64,000 nt of DNA, taken from Actinomadura spongiicola (lineage in GTDB: Bacteria; Actinomycetota; Actinomycetes; Streptosporangiales; Streptosporangiaceae). Positions 34,406 to 43,122 of the stretch are shown here, one piece after another. The position numbers were made by a program, and so were the translations under genes. The stretch covers positions 62,001 to 126,000 of the forward strand of contig NZ_QVNQ01000014.1 in the NCBI RefSeq assembly GCF_003432485.1. Reading direction: 5' to 3'. Below the pieces are notes generated by a model. It did not search any database. It had not been told where the DNA came from and saw only the letters and a program-made list of their open reading frames with translations. Numbering within the stretch: position 1 is the first letter of the stretch; every line of letters begins with the position of its first letter.

Positions 34406-35272
34406 GTGCTTGATCATCGCCAGGCCGGTCCGACCGCGTTGCGCATGCAGATCGGTGCGCGCCTGCGGCGGTTGCGTGAGGAGAAGGGAATCGGGCGCGC
34501 GGAGGCCGGAGCGGCGATCCGCGGATCAGCGTCCAAAATGTGCCGTCTCGAACTCGGCCGCCACGGCTTCAAGGTGCGCGACGTCCTGGATCTGCTCGAC
34601 CTGTACGGCCTCGACGACGAGGCCGAGCGCGAAAGCTTCATCGAACTCGTCAAGGAGGCGAAGCGGCCGGGCTGGTGGCAGAGCTACGGCGACGTCGTAC
34701 CGGGCTGGTTCGAGCAGTACGTCGGTCTGGAGCAGTCGGCGACGACGATCCGCGCGTACGAGGTGCAGTACGTCCCGGGGCTCCTGCAAACGTTCGACTA
34801 CGCGCGGGCCGTCATCGGGCTGGAGCACTACGACGCGGCCTACGACGGGCTCGACCGGCGCCTCAAGGTACGGATGGCCCGGCAGGACGTCCTTCGCCGT
34901 CCCGTCTCCCCCCTCAGATTCTGGGCGGTGATCGACGAGGCGGCGCTGCGCAGGCCCATCGGCGGAACGACGACGATGCGCGCCCAGATCGAGCATCTGA
35001 TCACCGTGTCGGAGCTCATGCCCAACGTGAAGGTGCAGCTCCTACCGTTCGCCGCGGGCGGTCACCTCGCCCTCGGCGGGCCGATCACGATCGTCCGGTT
35101 CGCCGAGCACGACCTCGACGACGTCGTCTACCTGGAACAACTGACCGGCGCCCGCTACCCCGAGGGGAAGGAGGCGGACCGCTACAAGGAGATCATGGAC
35201 TCGCTGGCCATCCGCGCCGCCTCCCCGGCCCGCACCATCGTCCTCCTCAAGGAGATGCTGAAGGACTTCTGA
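34406..35272 (+). CDS. DUF5753-type XRE-family regulator
   Basis: 288 aa from GTG 34406 with GGAG 5 nt upstream. N-terminal HTH (MQIGARLRRLREEKGIGRAE, IRGSASKMCRLELGRHGF). The DUF5753 body is shown by WWQSYGDVVPGWFEQYVGLE, YEVQYVPGLLQTFDYARAVI, DVLRRPVSPLRFWAVIDEAA and VKVQLLPFAAGGH. Proteins of this family usually sit beside a DUF397 gene and control development or antibiotic genes in actinomycetes. No DUF397 neighbour is seen here, so it is a solo copy. Confidence 0.88.
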   Translation: MLDHRQAGPTALRMQIGARLRRLREEKGIGRAEAGAAIRGSASKMCRLELGRHGFKVRDVLDLLDLYGLDDEAERESFIELVKEAKRPGWWQSYGDVVPGWFEQYVGLEQSATTIRAYEVQYVPGLLQTFDYARAVIGLEHYDAAYDGLDRRLKVRMARQDVLRRPVSPLRFWAVIDEAALRRPIGGTTTMRAQIEHLITVSELMPNVKVQLLPFAAGGHLALGGPITIVRFAEHDLDDVVYLEQLTGARYPEGKEADRYKEIMDSLAIRAASPARTIVLLKEMLKDF

Positions 35273-35356
35273 CGCCGCGCGAGCGGGAACCCCGCCCCAG
35301 CACGCCGGCTCCCGGTGATCGAACACATGTTTGACATCGCCGATTACAGTGGAGGC

Positions 35357-35974
35357 ATGTTTCAGGCTTCGCTGCTGGACGACACGGACGGGAGCGGTCC
35401 GCGTCCGCTGAGTTCGGCGCGGCGGACGCGACTCGCGCACGGTGCCTGGACAGACGTCCTGCCCGGCTGGCTTCCCGGCGCGGACGCGTTGTTCGAGCGG
35501 CTGCTCACGTCCGTCCCGTGGCGTGCCGAGCGTCGCCACATGTACGACCGGGTCGTGGACGTGCCACGCCTCCTCGCCTTCTACGCCGAGGGCGACGAAC
35601 TGCCCGATCCCGCCCTGGACGACGCGAAGGCCGCCCTCGACGACCACTACGCCGACGAACTCGGGGAGCCGTTCCGCACCGCCGGTCTGTGCCTGTACCG
35701 GGACGGCCGCGACAGCGTCGCCTGGCACGGAGACCGGATCGGCCGCGGCGCCACGCACGACACGATGGTCGCGATCCTCTCGGTCGGAACGCCGCGGAGC
35801 CTGCTGCTGCGGCCCCGCGGAGGCGGCCGGACGATCCGCCACGAACTCGGACACGGCGATCTCATCGTGATGGGCGGAAGCTGTCAGCGAACATGGGAGC
35901 ATGCCATCCCGAAGACCACCCGCACCGCAGGACCCAGAATCAGCGTCCAGTTCAGGCCTCGCGGCGTCCGCTGA
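35357..35974 (+). CDS. AlkB-like 2-oxoglutarate/Fe(II) dioxygenase
   Basis: 205 aa from ATG 35357; an upstream ATG at 35327 would add 10 residues. Fe(II) ligands are the H-x-D in VAWHGDRIG and the distal His in TWEHAIPK; the 2-oxoglutarate Arg pair is in RISVQFRPRG. AHGAWTDVLPGWLPGADALF and AERRHMYDRVVDVPRL match the nucleotide-recognition lid of bacterial AlkB homologues. It oxidatively removes alkyl groups from bases in DNA or RNA. Its 3' end overlaps the next ORF by 74 bp. Confidence 0.9.
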   Translation: MFQASLLDDTDGSGPRPLSSARRTRLAHGAWTDVLPGWLPGADALFERLLTSVPWRAERRHMYDRVVDVPRLLAFYAEGDELPDPALDDAKAALDDHYADELGEPFRTAGLCLYRDGRDSVAWHGDRIGRGATHDTMVAILSVGTPRSLLLRPRGGGRTIRHELGHGDLIVMGGSCQRTWEHAIPKTTRTAGPRISVQFRPRGVR

Positions 35975-36683
35975 CCCGTTACTCCCCCGCCCCACCCCGG
36001 TCGAGCCGCTCGCCTCCATCACCGCCGCGACACGCGATCTCCTCGCCACCGCGGCCCGGCTCGACGACGGCGACGTCCGCGGCCCGTCACTCCTCCCCGG
36101 CTGGACGCGCGGACACGTCCTCACCCACATGGCGCGGAACGCCGACGGCGGCACCCGGCTGCTCACCTGGGCGCGCACGGGCGTCGAGTCCGCCGAGTAC
36201 CCGAGCATGGACGCCCGCGCCGCCGAGATCGAAGCCGGTGCCGGACGCTCCGCCGCGGCTCTCGTCGCGGACGTGCGCGACAGCGCCCAACGGTTCGCCG
36301 ACGCCTACACACTGATGCCGGACGAGGCGTGGCAGCGCGTCGTCCAATGGACGTCGGGCGCACGCCACCCCGCCGCCCGCGCGTCCGACTCGCGCCTCAC
36401 CGAGGTCCTCGTCCACCATGTCGACCTCGACGCGGGTTTCCTCCCCGGCCACTGGCCCGCCGAGTTCACCACGCGCACGCTCGGCGGCGTCGTCGCGTCC
36501 TTCGCGCGCCGCGCCGACGCGCCAAGCCTGCGGCTACGCGCCACCGACACGGGCCGCGAGTTCGGCGCCGGCGACACCCTCGTCTCGGGGGCGGAACCGT
36601 CCCTGCTCGCCTGGCTGATGGGCCGCTCCAGCGGCGACGACCTCACCGGAGCGGCGGGCATCACCCTCCCGTTCCTCTACTAA
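35901..36683 (+). CDS. maleylpyruvate isomerase-family (DinB-like) protein
   Basis: 260 aa if started at ATG 35901; the first ~35 residues are low-complexity, so the true start may lie nearer 36000, but no better start codon is seen. The mycothiol-dependent isomerase N-domain is clear: ATRDLLATAARLDDGDVRGP, LLPGWTRGHVLTHMARNADG (metal-binding His), and LTEVLVHHVDLDAGF. The C-terminal MDMPI domain follows (LRLRATDTGREFGAG, WLMGRSSGDDL). Likely a mycothiol S-transferase or isomerase of unknown substrate. Confidence 0.82.
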   Translation: MPSRRPPAPQDPESASSSGLAASADPLLPRPTPVEPLASITAATRDLLATAARLDDGDVRGPSLLPGWTRGHVLTHMARNADGGTRLLTWARTGVESAEYPSMDARAAEIEAGAGRSAAALVADVRDSAQRFADAYTLMPDEAWQRVVQWTSGARHPAARASDSRLTEVLVHHVDLDAGFLPGHWPAEFTTRTLGGVVASFARRADAPSLRLRATDTGREFGAGDTLVSGAEPSLLAWLMGRSSGDDLTGAAGITLPFLY

Positions 36684-37078
36684 CGACCACCCACCGACGC
36701 CTCGCCGCTGATCCGTCTGTTCGGCAGCACACCCGTACGGCGCCAGGGAGCGTGGCGGGGTACGGTGCACGACCCGGTTCGTGCGGGGGAGTGGGTGCCG
36801 CGTCGCCTCGGGACGGCGGCGTTCCATCGGCTGATCATGGAAGGGGCCGGGACGCGGGTTCGTGGGCGGCGACCGTGCCGGGCCGACTCGGTGGAGTGCG
36901 GACCCGGCCACCCGCCGACCGTCGACGCATCGGGCGGTCCCGTCGAGATGACGGGGACGCTTCAAGGTTCCCTTACGGTCCGCCTCTCACCGCATGTCAG
37001 GAGTAGCCAGTCAAGCCTTCCGACAATCAACCATGCTCGACAATTCTCGGATGTGGACGCGAAAAAGAGTCACGCGAC
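36684..37078. other. non-coding gap
   Basis: About 395 bases between the isomerase-like gene and the DUF397 gene. Open frames here have no ribosome sites or recognisable domains. I see no repeat or RNA gene. Confidence 0.4.
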
Positions 37079-37288
37079 TCAGCGTCCGTTGAGATCCCCG
37101 CTCCGGACGGCGTTCAGCAGCGCATTCCACTGAACGGAATCAAGGGTGAGGACGCCGGCGGCGGGGTCTTTCGAGTCACGGACCAGCGCCGATGAGCCCA
37201 GCGCCGCCACCTCCACACAATCGCTGTCTTCACTATGGCTGGCCTTGCGCCAGTTCAACGTCGTTCCGGTAAGCGATCGGCACACCAT
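37079..37288 (-). CDS. DUF397-domain protein
   Basis: 69 aa from ATG 37288, chosen because GGAGGG lies 8 nt upstream and the domain starts right after. LNWRKASHSEDSDCVEVAAL, ALVRDSKDPAAGVLTLDSVQ and WNALLNAVRSGDL make a complete DUF397. Small acidic proteins of this kind are paired with DUF5753 regulators and are thought to antagonise them. The partner lies 258 bp upstream on the same strand. Confidence 0.92.
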   Translation of the reverse strand: MVCRSLTGTTLNWRKASHSEDSDCVEVAALGSSALVRDSKDPAAGVLTLDSVQWNALLNAVRSGDLNGR

Positions 37289-37546
37289 CCCAGCAACCCT
37301 CCATCCATTGCCGGGCGGGTGCCGTCCCGTTCGACCGATCCGACGAGAACACCCGCCCGGCGAGCACCAAGCAGGGCACGGCAAACCACGACCTTGTGGA
37401 TTATTTCCCGATCACGAGTGTAAACGGTTCGAGTTACCTCGACTACAAGGGAACACAAGATCACTCAGCGTGCTATGAAGGCCACTCGCCTTGTGGGTGC
37501 CCGATGCGGCCGTCACCTCCGGTCCGGTCGAGTTGCGGTGCTGGGG

Positions 37547-38419
37547 TCAGGCCATGAGATCCTCGGCCGCCTGCCGGAGCAGGGCGATCGACTCGTCGGG
37601 CGACAGCGATTGCTCCAGGAGGAGTTCGAACGTGTCCCGGTATTCGGGGATCCTGTGGTCGTCACCGGTGACCATCACGCTGGCGCCCACCCGACGCTCC
37701 AGATAGAGGATGTCGTCCAGGTCGCCCTCGAACTCCAGAAGGCTGAACGGGCCTTCGAGGCCCCGGTGCGCGCCCTCCTTGAACGGGATGATCCTGACCG
37801 TCAGCAGATCGCTGCCCTCGGCGGTGTCGGCGATGTGGTGCAACTGGGTGGGCATGATCGCTGGATCGACCTTGATGCCCACATGGCGCCGGATGACGGC
37901 CTCGTCGATGATGCAGTGCTGGCGCGGGGGGTTCCGTCGCTTGGCGAGTTCCTGCTGCCGCTCGACGCGCAGCTTCGCCGCCATCACCCTGCCATGCTCG
38001 GACGCCCGCCCCGTGGCGAGCACCCGCGCGTATTCGGGTGTTTGGATCAGCCCCGGGACGACCGTCCCGTGGAACTGCCGGATGTAGGAAGCGCCCGCCG
38101 AGTACCCCACGTAGTTCAGGAAGCTGGAGTCGAACTCGCCCTTGTACTTGTTCCACCAGGCGGGCTCGCGGGCGCCGCGGGCCAGCGACTGCAACCGCTC
38201 CTGGCGCGCCTCGGAGGTGACGTCGTACACGGTGAGCAGGGCCTGCAAGTCGGTTCGGGTGATGGCGTTCTTACCGCCCTCGATCCGGATCAGCTTGGAA
38301 GGCGACCATTCGAGCTGCCCCGCGACCTGCTCCTGGGTCAGCCCCTTCTCCTTGCGCAGGCGGACGAGCTCGGCGCGCAGCAGTGCGCCCTGGACGATGG
38401 GCCCCTGATCACTGGTCAT
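37547..38419 (-). CDS. DUF5753-type XRE-family regulator (paired with DUF397)
   Basis: 290 aa. N-terminal HTH (AELVRLRKEKGLTQEQVAGQ, WSPSKLIRIEGGKNAI), then DUF5753 (WWNKYKGEFDSSFLNYVGYS, FHGTVVPGLIQTPEYARVLA, RNPPRQHCIIDEAVIRRHVG, VRIIPFKEGAHRGLEGPFSL). Same-strand DUF397 gene downstream, the standard WhiJ/BldB-like layout. The upstream non-coding region holds inverted repeats that may be its operators. Confidence 0.9.
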   Translation of the reverse strand: MTSDQGPIVQGALLRAELVRLRKEKGLTQEQVAGQLEWSPSKLIRIEGGKNAITRTDLQALLTVYDVTSEARQERLQSLARGAREPAWWNKYKGEFDSSFLNYVGYSAGASYIRQFHGTVVPGLIQTPEYARVLATGRASEHGRVMAAKLRVERQQELAKRRNPPRQHCIIDEAVIRRHVGIKVDPAIMPTQLHHIADTAEGSDLLTVRIIPFKEGAHRGLEGPFSLLEFEGDLDDILYLERRVGASVMVTGDDHRIPEYRDTFELLLEQSLSPDESIALLRQAAEDLMA

Positions 38420-39261
38420 CTCAATCGCTCACTCTATGTAGTGGATGCTACCAGCCTGCATGCAACCTGTCGGCCCGTCACATGGCGCGCTACGTCCCGC
38501 CAAAGCGCTACCTGGCGCGGCCCGGTAAACCTGCCCCCGAGGGCCAGACCCCTTCATATCACCTGAAACTCGGCGTTGAAGCTTCCAGCCTGCTGCATGC
38601 CCGTAGACTATGTTGTAATGTGCTAGGTAGCAAAGTAGCAGACGCTAACTTGCGAGCGGCCATGTTGCTACCTACGCACCGGGGATGAACTTTGACGCAG
38701 GGTGAGGGCCTGGATGGAACGCGCACACTCCGTCCAAGCACTCCCCACCGGCGGCGGAAACGCCACGAACGTCGCCGGACCATAAGGAAACGGACACAAG
38801 CCCACGGGAGGACGCCACGAAGCACAGAAATCTCGGCATCGACAGAAAAAGAAATAGAGCCGCCCGCCGCCTTCCACCGACCACCGGTTGCGAGCCAAGA
38901 CGATCGAGGGAAAGCGGAGAGCGACTCCTCGAGACCGCGTAGGACCGTACCGGCCGGTTACTTCGGGGATACTGCGAGGAACACAAGAAGATCCCCGTTG
39001 ACCTGCCAAAACGTTCTCTGCGGACTCACCCAGTCTAACCGCGATCATGCGGTTCGGGCTATAGGTGAACGCGACTTCGGCACATCGGACGACACGACGC
39101 CAGGCAATCCCAGGTAGGTGGACGGACGGCAACCGAAGAAGCGCTTCGGGACATGGGGTTCTCGATATGTCAAGCCATGAATTTCTCCCCCCGACCATTG
39201 ACATCCATCACCCCACACGACCACCACTCGCCGTCCGGTTGATCGACAGCGGGGTGCGTTG
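38420..39261. promoter_or_regulatory. 840-bp non-coding region with inverted repeats
   Basis: No supported gene. A perfect 10-bp inverted repeat, TAGGTAGCAA (38624-38633) and TTGCTACCTA (38665-38674), is separated by 31 bp, and a further AGTAGCA half-site follows the first arm. Near-copies of CCAGCCTG(CT)GCATGC occur at about 38451-38464 and 38585-38600, and GATGCTACC lies before the DUF5753 gene. This looks like an operator region shared by the DUF5753 regulator (minus strand) and something on the plus strand. The remaining bases, 38700-39260, show nothing clear. Confidence 0.45.
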
Positions 39262-40668
39262 ATGGACAGGTACACCCGGCAGCACGACCCGGACCAGATC
39301 GTCCCGTCCGAGACCGGCCACGGGAACTTCGTCCGGCAGGTGCACAACGACCCCGGCAAGATCGAGGCCGTCGGCGCCGAAGACCCGCGACCCCTCGTCG
39401 CCGCCCCGGCCGCGGCGTCCCTGCCGCCCCTACGGCAGGGCTTCTGGGGCGCCCTCACCGAGGACGAGCGGAACGACCTGCTCGCCCACGTCGAGGAGGT
39501 CGTCTACCCGGTCGGCACCGTGCTGTGGTTCGAAGGGCAGACCGCCGACCACGCCGTCGTGGTCCGGTCCGGCTCGATCAGGGTCTCGGTGAACCGCCAC
39601 GGCCACGAGCGGATCATCGCGTTCCGCGGCCCCGGCGACATCGTCGGCGAACGCGCCGCCCTGCTGCTGCGCCGCCGGTCGGCGACCATCGTCGCCATGG
39701 AGACCGTCCACGGCCTGCGGATGAGCACGCAACAGTTCGTCGCGTACCTCAGCGACCATCCGCGCGTGGTCGCCATCATGGAACACGAGGTGTACAAGCG
39801 GCTGACCGAGCAGATGGCCGTCGCGCCCCCGCCGGCCGAGCCGTACCAGCCCACGACTCCACTCAGGTTCACGCCCTACCAGCACCCGGCTGAAACGTAC
39901 GCGACCGGTCCGACACCGATCCCGCCCCCGCGAACCGACAACGGCACGGCCGCCGCGGTTCCGTCGACGGACGACCGCCCCAAAGCCGGTCATCCCGTAC
40001 CGGCGGCCCGCCTCCCCTCAGAGGAGGAGCCGACACAACCCATGGTGACCGGCCCGCCCAAGCCCGCCGGCCCGTCCTGGGCGGGTCAGAACTGCACGAT
40101 CGTCTACACCGACATCGCGGGCTTCAGCGCCCCCCACCGCAACGACCGTGACCGCCTCGACATGCGCCGCGCCATGTACGCCCTGCTCCGCGAGACGTTC
40201 GAGGTGTCGGCGGTGCCCTGGGACGCCTGCCACATCGAGGACCGCGGCGACGGCGCGCTGATCATCGTCCCGCCCGAGGTGCCGACCGCCGCCGTCATCG
40301 ACCCGATGATCGCCTCGCTGGCCGTGCGGCTGCGTCGCCACAACGAGCGGGCGAACTGCGCCGTCCGCATCCAGCTCAGGGTCGCGGTGCATGTCGGGCC
40401 CGTGATGCCCGACCCGCCCGGCGTGTCCGGCTGGGCCCTGATCCGCACCGCCCGGCTCCTGGACGCCCGCCCGCTCAAGGACCGCCTCGCCGCGACCGGC
40501 GCCGACCTCGGCTTCATCGCGTCGACCTTCGTCTACGAATCCGTCATCGCCCACGGCCCCGGCCACGTGAACCCCGCCGAGTACGAACCCATCAGCTGCA
40601 CGGTGAAGAAACTGAAGATCGAGGGTTGGGTCCATCTTCGTGGAGTCCCCGCCCAGTCCGCCGTCTGA
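39262..40668 (+). CDS. cNMP-binding domain fused to cyclase-homology domain
   Basis: 468 aa from ATG 39262. Residues ~55-185 form a cyclic-nucleotide-binding domain (LLAHVEEVVYPVGTVLWFEG, VVVRSGSIRVSVNRHGHERI, GDIVGERAALLLRRRSATIV). A Pro-rich linker of ~90 residues follows. Residues ~280-460 are a class III nucleotidyl-cyclase homology domain with the two metal-Asp regions IVYTDIAGFS and IEDRGDGALIIVP and the late VAVHVGPVMPDPPGVSGWAL. No Crp DNA-binding HTH is present. It may make or sense a cyclic nucleotide and is probably self-regulating. It stands alone, so the downstream output is unknown. Confidence 0.75.
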   Translation: MDRYTRQHDPDQIVPSETGHGNFVRQVHNDPGKIEAVGAEDPRPLVAAPAAASLPPLRQGFWGALTEDERNDLLAHVEEVVYPVGTVLWFEGQTADHAVVVRSGSIRVSVNRHGHERIIAFRGPGDIVGERAALLLRRRSATIVAMETVHGLRMSTQQFVAYLSDHPRVVAIMEHEVYKRLTEQMAVAPPPAEPYQPTTPLRFTPYQHPAETYATGPTPIPPPRTDNGTAAAVPSTDDRPKAGHPVPAARLPSEEEPTQPMVTGPPKPAGPSWAGQNCTIVYTDIAGFSAPHRNDRDRLDMRRAMYALLRETFEVSAVPWDACHIEDRGDGALIIVPPEVPTAAVIDPMIASLAVRLRRHNERANCAVRIQLRVAVHVGPVMPDPPGVSGWALIRTARLLDARPLKDRLAATGADLGFIASTFVYESVIAHGPGHVNPAEYEPISCTVKKLKIEGWVHLRGVPAQSAV

Positions 40669-40704
40669 CCGGCGGTACCGCGTGTCCACCCCCACGCGGG
40701 ATCT

Positions 40705-42060
40705 TCACCCCCTCGGCCCGCCGGTCCGGTCCCGGGGAATCCGGAGGACGAAACGGGCACCCTTGACGCTGTCCTCGATGGTCAGCGTCCCGCCGTGAAG
40801 CCGGGCGATCTCACGGGCGATGGGAAGGCCGAGACCGGTACCCGCGGCGTCGCGACTCTTGCCGGCCGCCAGGCGGGCGAAACGCTGGAACACCAGGTCA
40901 CGGTCCTGCCCGGCGATGCCCTCCCCGTCGTCGATGACCTCCAGGACGGCGACCGCGTCGTCGAGGCGGACAACGATGTCGATCCTCGTCTCGGCGTGCC
41001 GTTCGGCGTTGTCGAGCAGGTTCGTCAGCAACCGGACGAGCCGGAGCCGGTCACCAAGCACCGTCACACCATCCTGGATGTGCGGAACGACCCGTTTCGT
41101 ACGTTCCGCCCTCGCGATCTCGATCGTGACGAGCGCGCCCAGGTCGATCAGCTCGCTGTCCTGCCACGCGGCGGCGTCCAGGCGGGCGAGTTGCAGCAGG
41201 TCCGTCACGATCGCCTGGAGGCGTTCGAGGCTCTGCAGAACGGTCCCGGCCGTCGTCGGCCAGTCGACGTCGTCCGGACGCAACAGGGCCTCCTCGATCT
41301 GGGCGCGCGCCGCGGCGATGGGGCTGCGCAGATCATGGGACGCGTCCGAGGTGAAGCCGCGCTGCCGCGCCAGAGCGGTGTCCAGCCGGTCGAGGGTCGC
41401 GTTGGCCGCCTCCGCGAGCCGTCTGATCTCGTCCTGGTTCTCCGGAACCGTCACCCGGCGACCCGACTCACTGGCGGTGATCTCCGTGAGCTCGGTGCGG
41501 ATCGCCTCCACCGGGGCGAGCGTCTGGTCCACCGTCCCCCAGGTACGCAGGCAGACCAGGAAGGTCACCAGCAGCGCCACGCAGACCAACAGCATGAGCA
41601 GGCCGGGAGTGACATACCAGGGGACGGTCGGCGTCGCCGCGTAGACGACCCGATCCCCGTACGGCTGGGAGACGCGGAACGCGACCACCCACATGCAACC
41701 GTCGAGCCCTCGCGGCGGGCAGAGCACCTTGGCGCGGTAGATGTTCGCCTTGACCGGGCGGAACCGGGCGATCGGCGCCTCGCTCCGCGCCCGGGTGCTC
41801 GCGAGAACCCCGCCCCTGCCGTCCACGAGTTGCAGGACGACGCCGTCCGGCGCGGCGAGCGGCCCCCGCACCGGATTGCGACCGACCTCGAAGGCGACGC
41901 GCAGCGCCGCGGACGTGGCCTGGTTGCGCTTGTAGTCCTCGGTGCGCCCCCGCACCCCGAACATAATCAAGATGATCAGGACGACACAGATCAGGGCGGC
42001 GACCGTCCCGGCCATCACGGTCATCCGCACCCGTATGGACCATGTGCGCCGTCCGTTCAC
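40705..42060 (-). CDS. orphan sensor histidine kinase
   Basis: 451 aa from GTG 42060, with GGGAGG 4 nt upstream. Two membrane segments (residues ~13-35 and ~150-172) flank a ~115-residue extracellular sensor domain with two Cys (CPPRGLDGC). Then HAMP, the phospho-acceptor His242 in SDASHDLRSPIAAARAQ, the N box LLTNLLDNAERHAE, G1 VIDDGEGIAGQD and G2 AGTGLGLPIAREIARLHGG. There is no response regulator on either side, so the partner is elsewhere. Confidence 0.93.
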   Translation of the reverse strand: MNGRRTWSIRVRMTVMAGTVAALICVVLIILIMFGVRGRTEDYKRNQATSAALRVAFEVGRNPVRGPLAAPDGVVLQLVDGRGGVLASTRARSEAPIARFRPVKANIYRAKVLCPPRGLDGCMWVVAFRVSQPYGDRVVYAATPTVPWYVTPGLLMLLVCVALLVTFLVCLRTWGTVDQTLAPVEAIRTELTEITASESGRRVTVPENQDEIRRLAEAANATLDRLDTALARQRGFTSDASHDLRSPIAAARAQIEEALLRPDDVDWPTTAGTVLQSLERLQAIVTDLLQLARLDAAAWQDSELIDLGALVTIEIARAERTKRVVPHIQDGVTVLGDRLRLVRLLTNLLDNAERHAETRIDIVVRLDDAVAVLEVIDDGEGIAGQDRDLVFQRFARLAAGKSRDAAGTGLGLPIAREIARLHGGTLTIEDSVKGARFVLRIPRDRTGGPRG

Positions 42061-42216
42061 CCGACCTCCCGCAGGTGAGGTAATCACCGCCCAGATCGAA
42101 ATCAGTCCTCCGAACGGGAGCGCGGCGCCCAAGAGACACCAAAGAAATGACTAATGGCACCACGGCCCTGGCAGAAGCCCCGACGCTGGACAAACGCGCT
42201 GTTAGCATCGCTGCTT

Positions 42217-43122
42217 ATGGAGCTGCGCCAGCTTGAATACTTTGTGGCGGTAACGGAGGAGGCGGGTTTCACCAAGGCGGCGGCACGGCTGCACGTGGCG
42301 CAGCCGGGCGTCAGCGCCCAGATCAGACAGTTGGAGCGCGAGCTGGGGCAGCCGCTGTTCGACCGGTCGGGACGGACCGTCCGGCTGACGGATGCCGGCA
42401 AGGCCGTCCTCCCCTACGCGCGGGCGGCGCTCGCGGCCGTCGAGGGCGCGCGCCTGGCCGTGGACGAGCTGACGGGCCTCCTCCGCGGACGTGTCACCCT
42501 CGGCACCATCGACTGGATCCGGTCCCTCGACCTCCCCGGCATGCTCGCCGCCTTCCACCGCGACCACCCGAACGTGGAGATCACGGTCACCCAGGACAAG
42601 ACCGCGACCCTGACCGACGGCCTGCGGGACGGACGCGTCGACCTCGCCTTCCTCAGCCTCGGCGCCGAACCACCCGACGGCATCGCGACCCGCGTCGTCA
42701 TCGAACAGAACCTCTACGCCGCCGTCGGCCGCGACCATCCACTGGCCCGCCGGTCCACGGTCACACTGCGCGCCCTCGCCGACGAGGACCTCATCTGCCT
42801 GCCGAAGGGCACCGGCCTCCGCGCCGTCCTCGACGACGCGTGCGCCGACGCGGGACTCCGCCCCCGCATCGCGTTCGAGGCGGGCGAGCCACCCGTCCTG
42901 GCACAACTCGCCGCACACGGGCTCGGCGTCGCCGTCCTGCCCGAGTCCGCCGCCCGGGACCGACCGGACGACCTGCACCCGATGCCGATCGTCCGCCCCC
43001 GACTCAGCGGTCGGATCGCCCTCGCCTGGCGCACCGAGGGCCCTCGCAGCCCGGCCGCCCGCGCCCTGATCGGCCGCGCCCGCGAACGCCTGCCCGCACC
43101 GCCCCGTCCGTCAGGCGGCTGA
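42217..43122 (+). CDS. LysR-family transcriptional regulator
   Basis: 301 aa from ATG 42217. The DNA-binding HTH is MELRQLEYFVAVTEEAGFTK, AAARLHVAQPGVSAQIRQLE. The effector domain shows GRVTLGTIDWIRSLDLPGML, DGLRDGRVDLAFLSL, DLICLPKGTGLRAVLDDAC, and GLGVAVLPESAA. TAGCAT lies 8 nt before the ATG and no ribosome site is seen, so the transcript may be leaderless. Its 3' end overlaps the convergent phosphodiesterase gene by 12 bp. The target genes are not evident. Confidence 0.93.
   Translation: MELRQLEYFVAVTEEAGFTKAAARLHVAQPGVSAQIRQLERELGQPLFDRSGRTVRLTDAGKAVLPYARAALAAVEGARLAVDELTGLLRGRVTLGTIDWIRSLDLPGMLAAFHRDHPNVEITVTQDKTATLTDGLRDGRVDLAFLSLGAEPPDGIATRVVIEQNLYAAVGRDHPLARRSTVTLRALADEDLICLPKGTGLRAVLDDACADAGLRPRIAFEAGEPPVLAQLAAHGLGVAVLPESAARDRPDDLHPMPIVRPRLSGRIALAWRTEGPRSPAARALIGRARERLPAPPRPSGG

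Noticed and set aside
38692..39117. 141-codon ORF in the non-coding region before the cNMP/cyclase gene
   Set aside because: Composition (Arg/Thr/Ser-rich, no hydrophobic core) and lack of a ribosome site argue against a gene.
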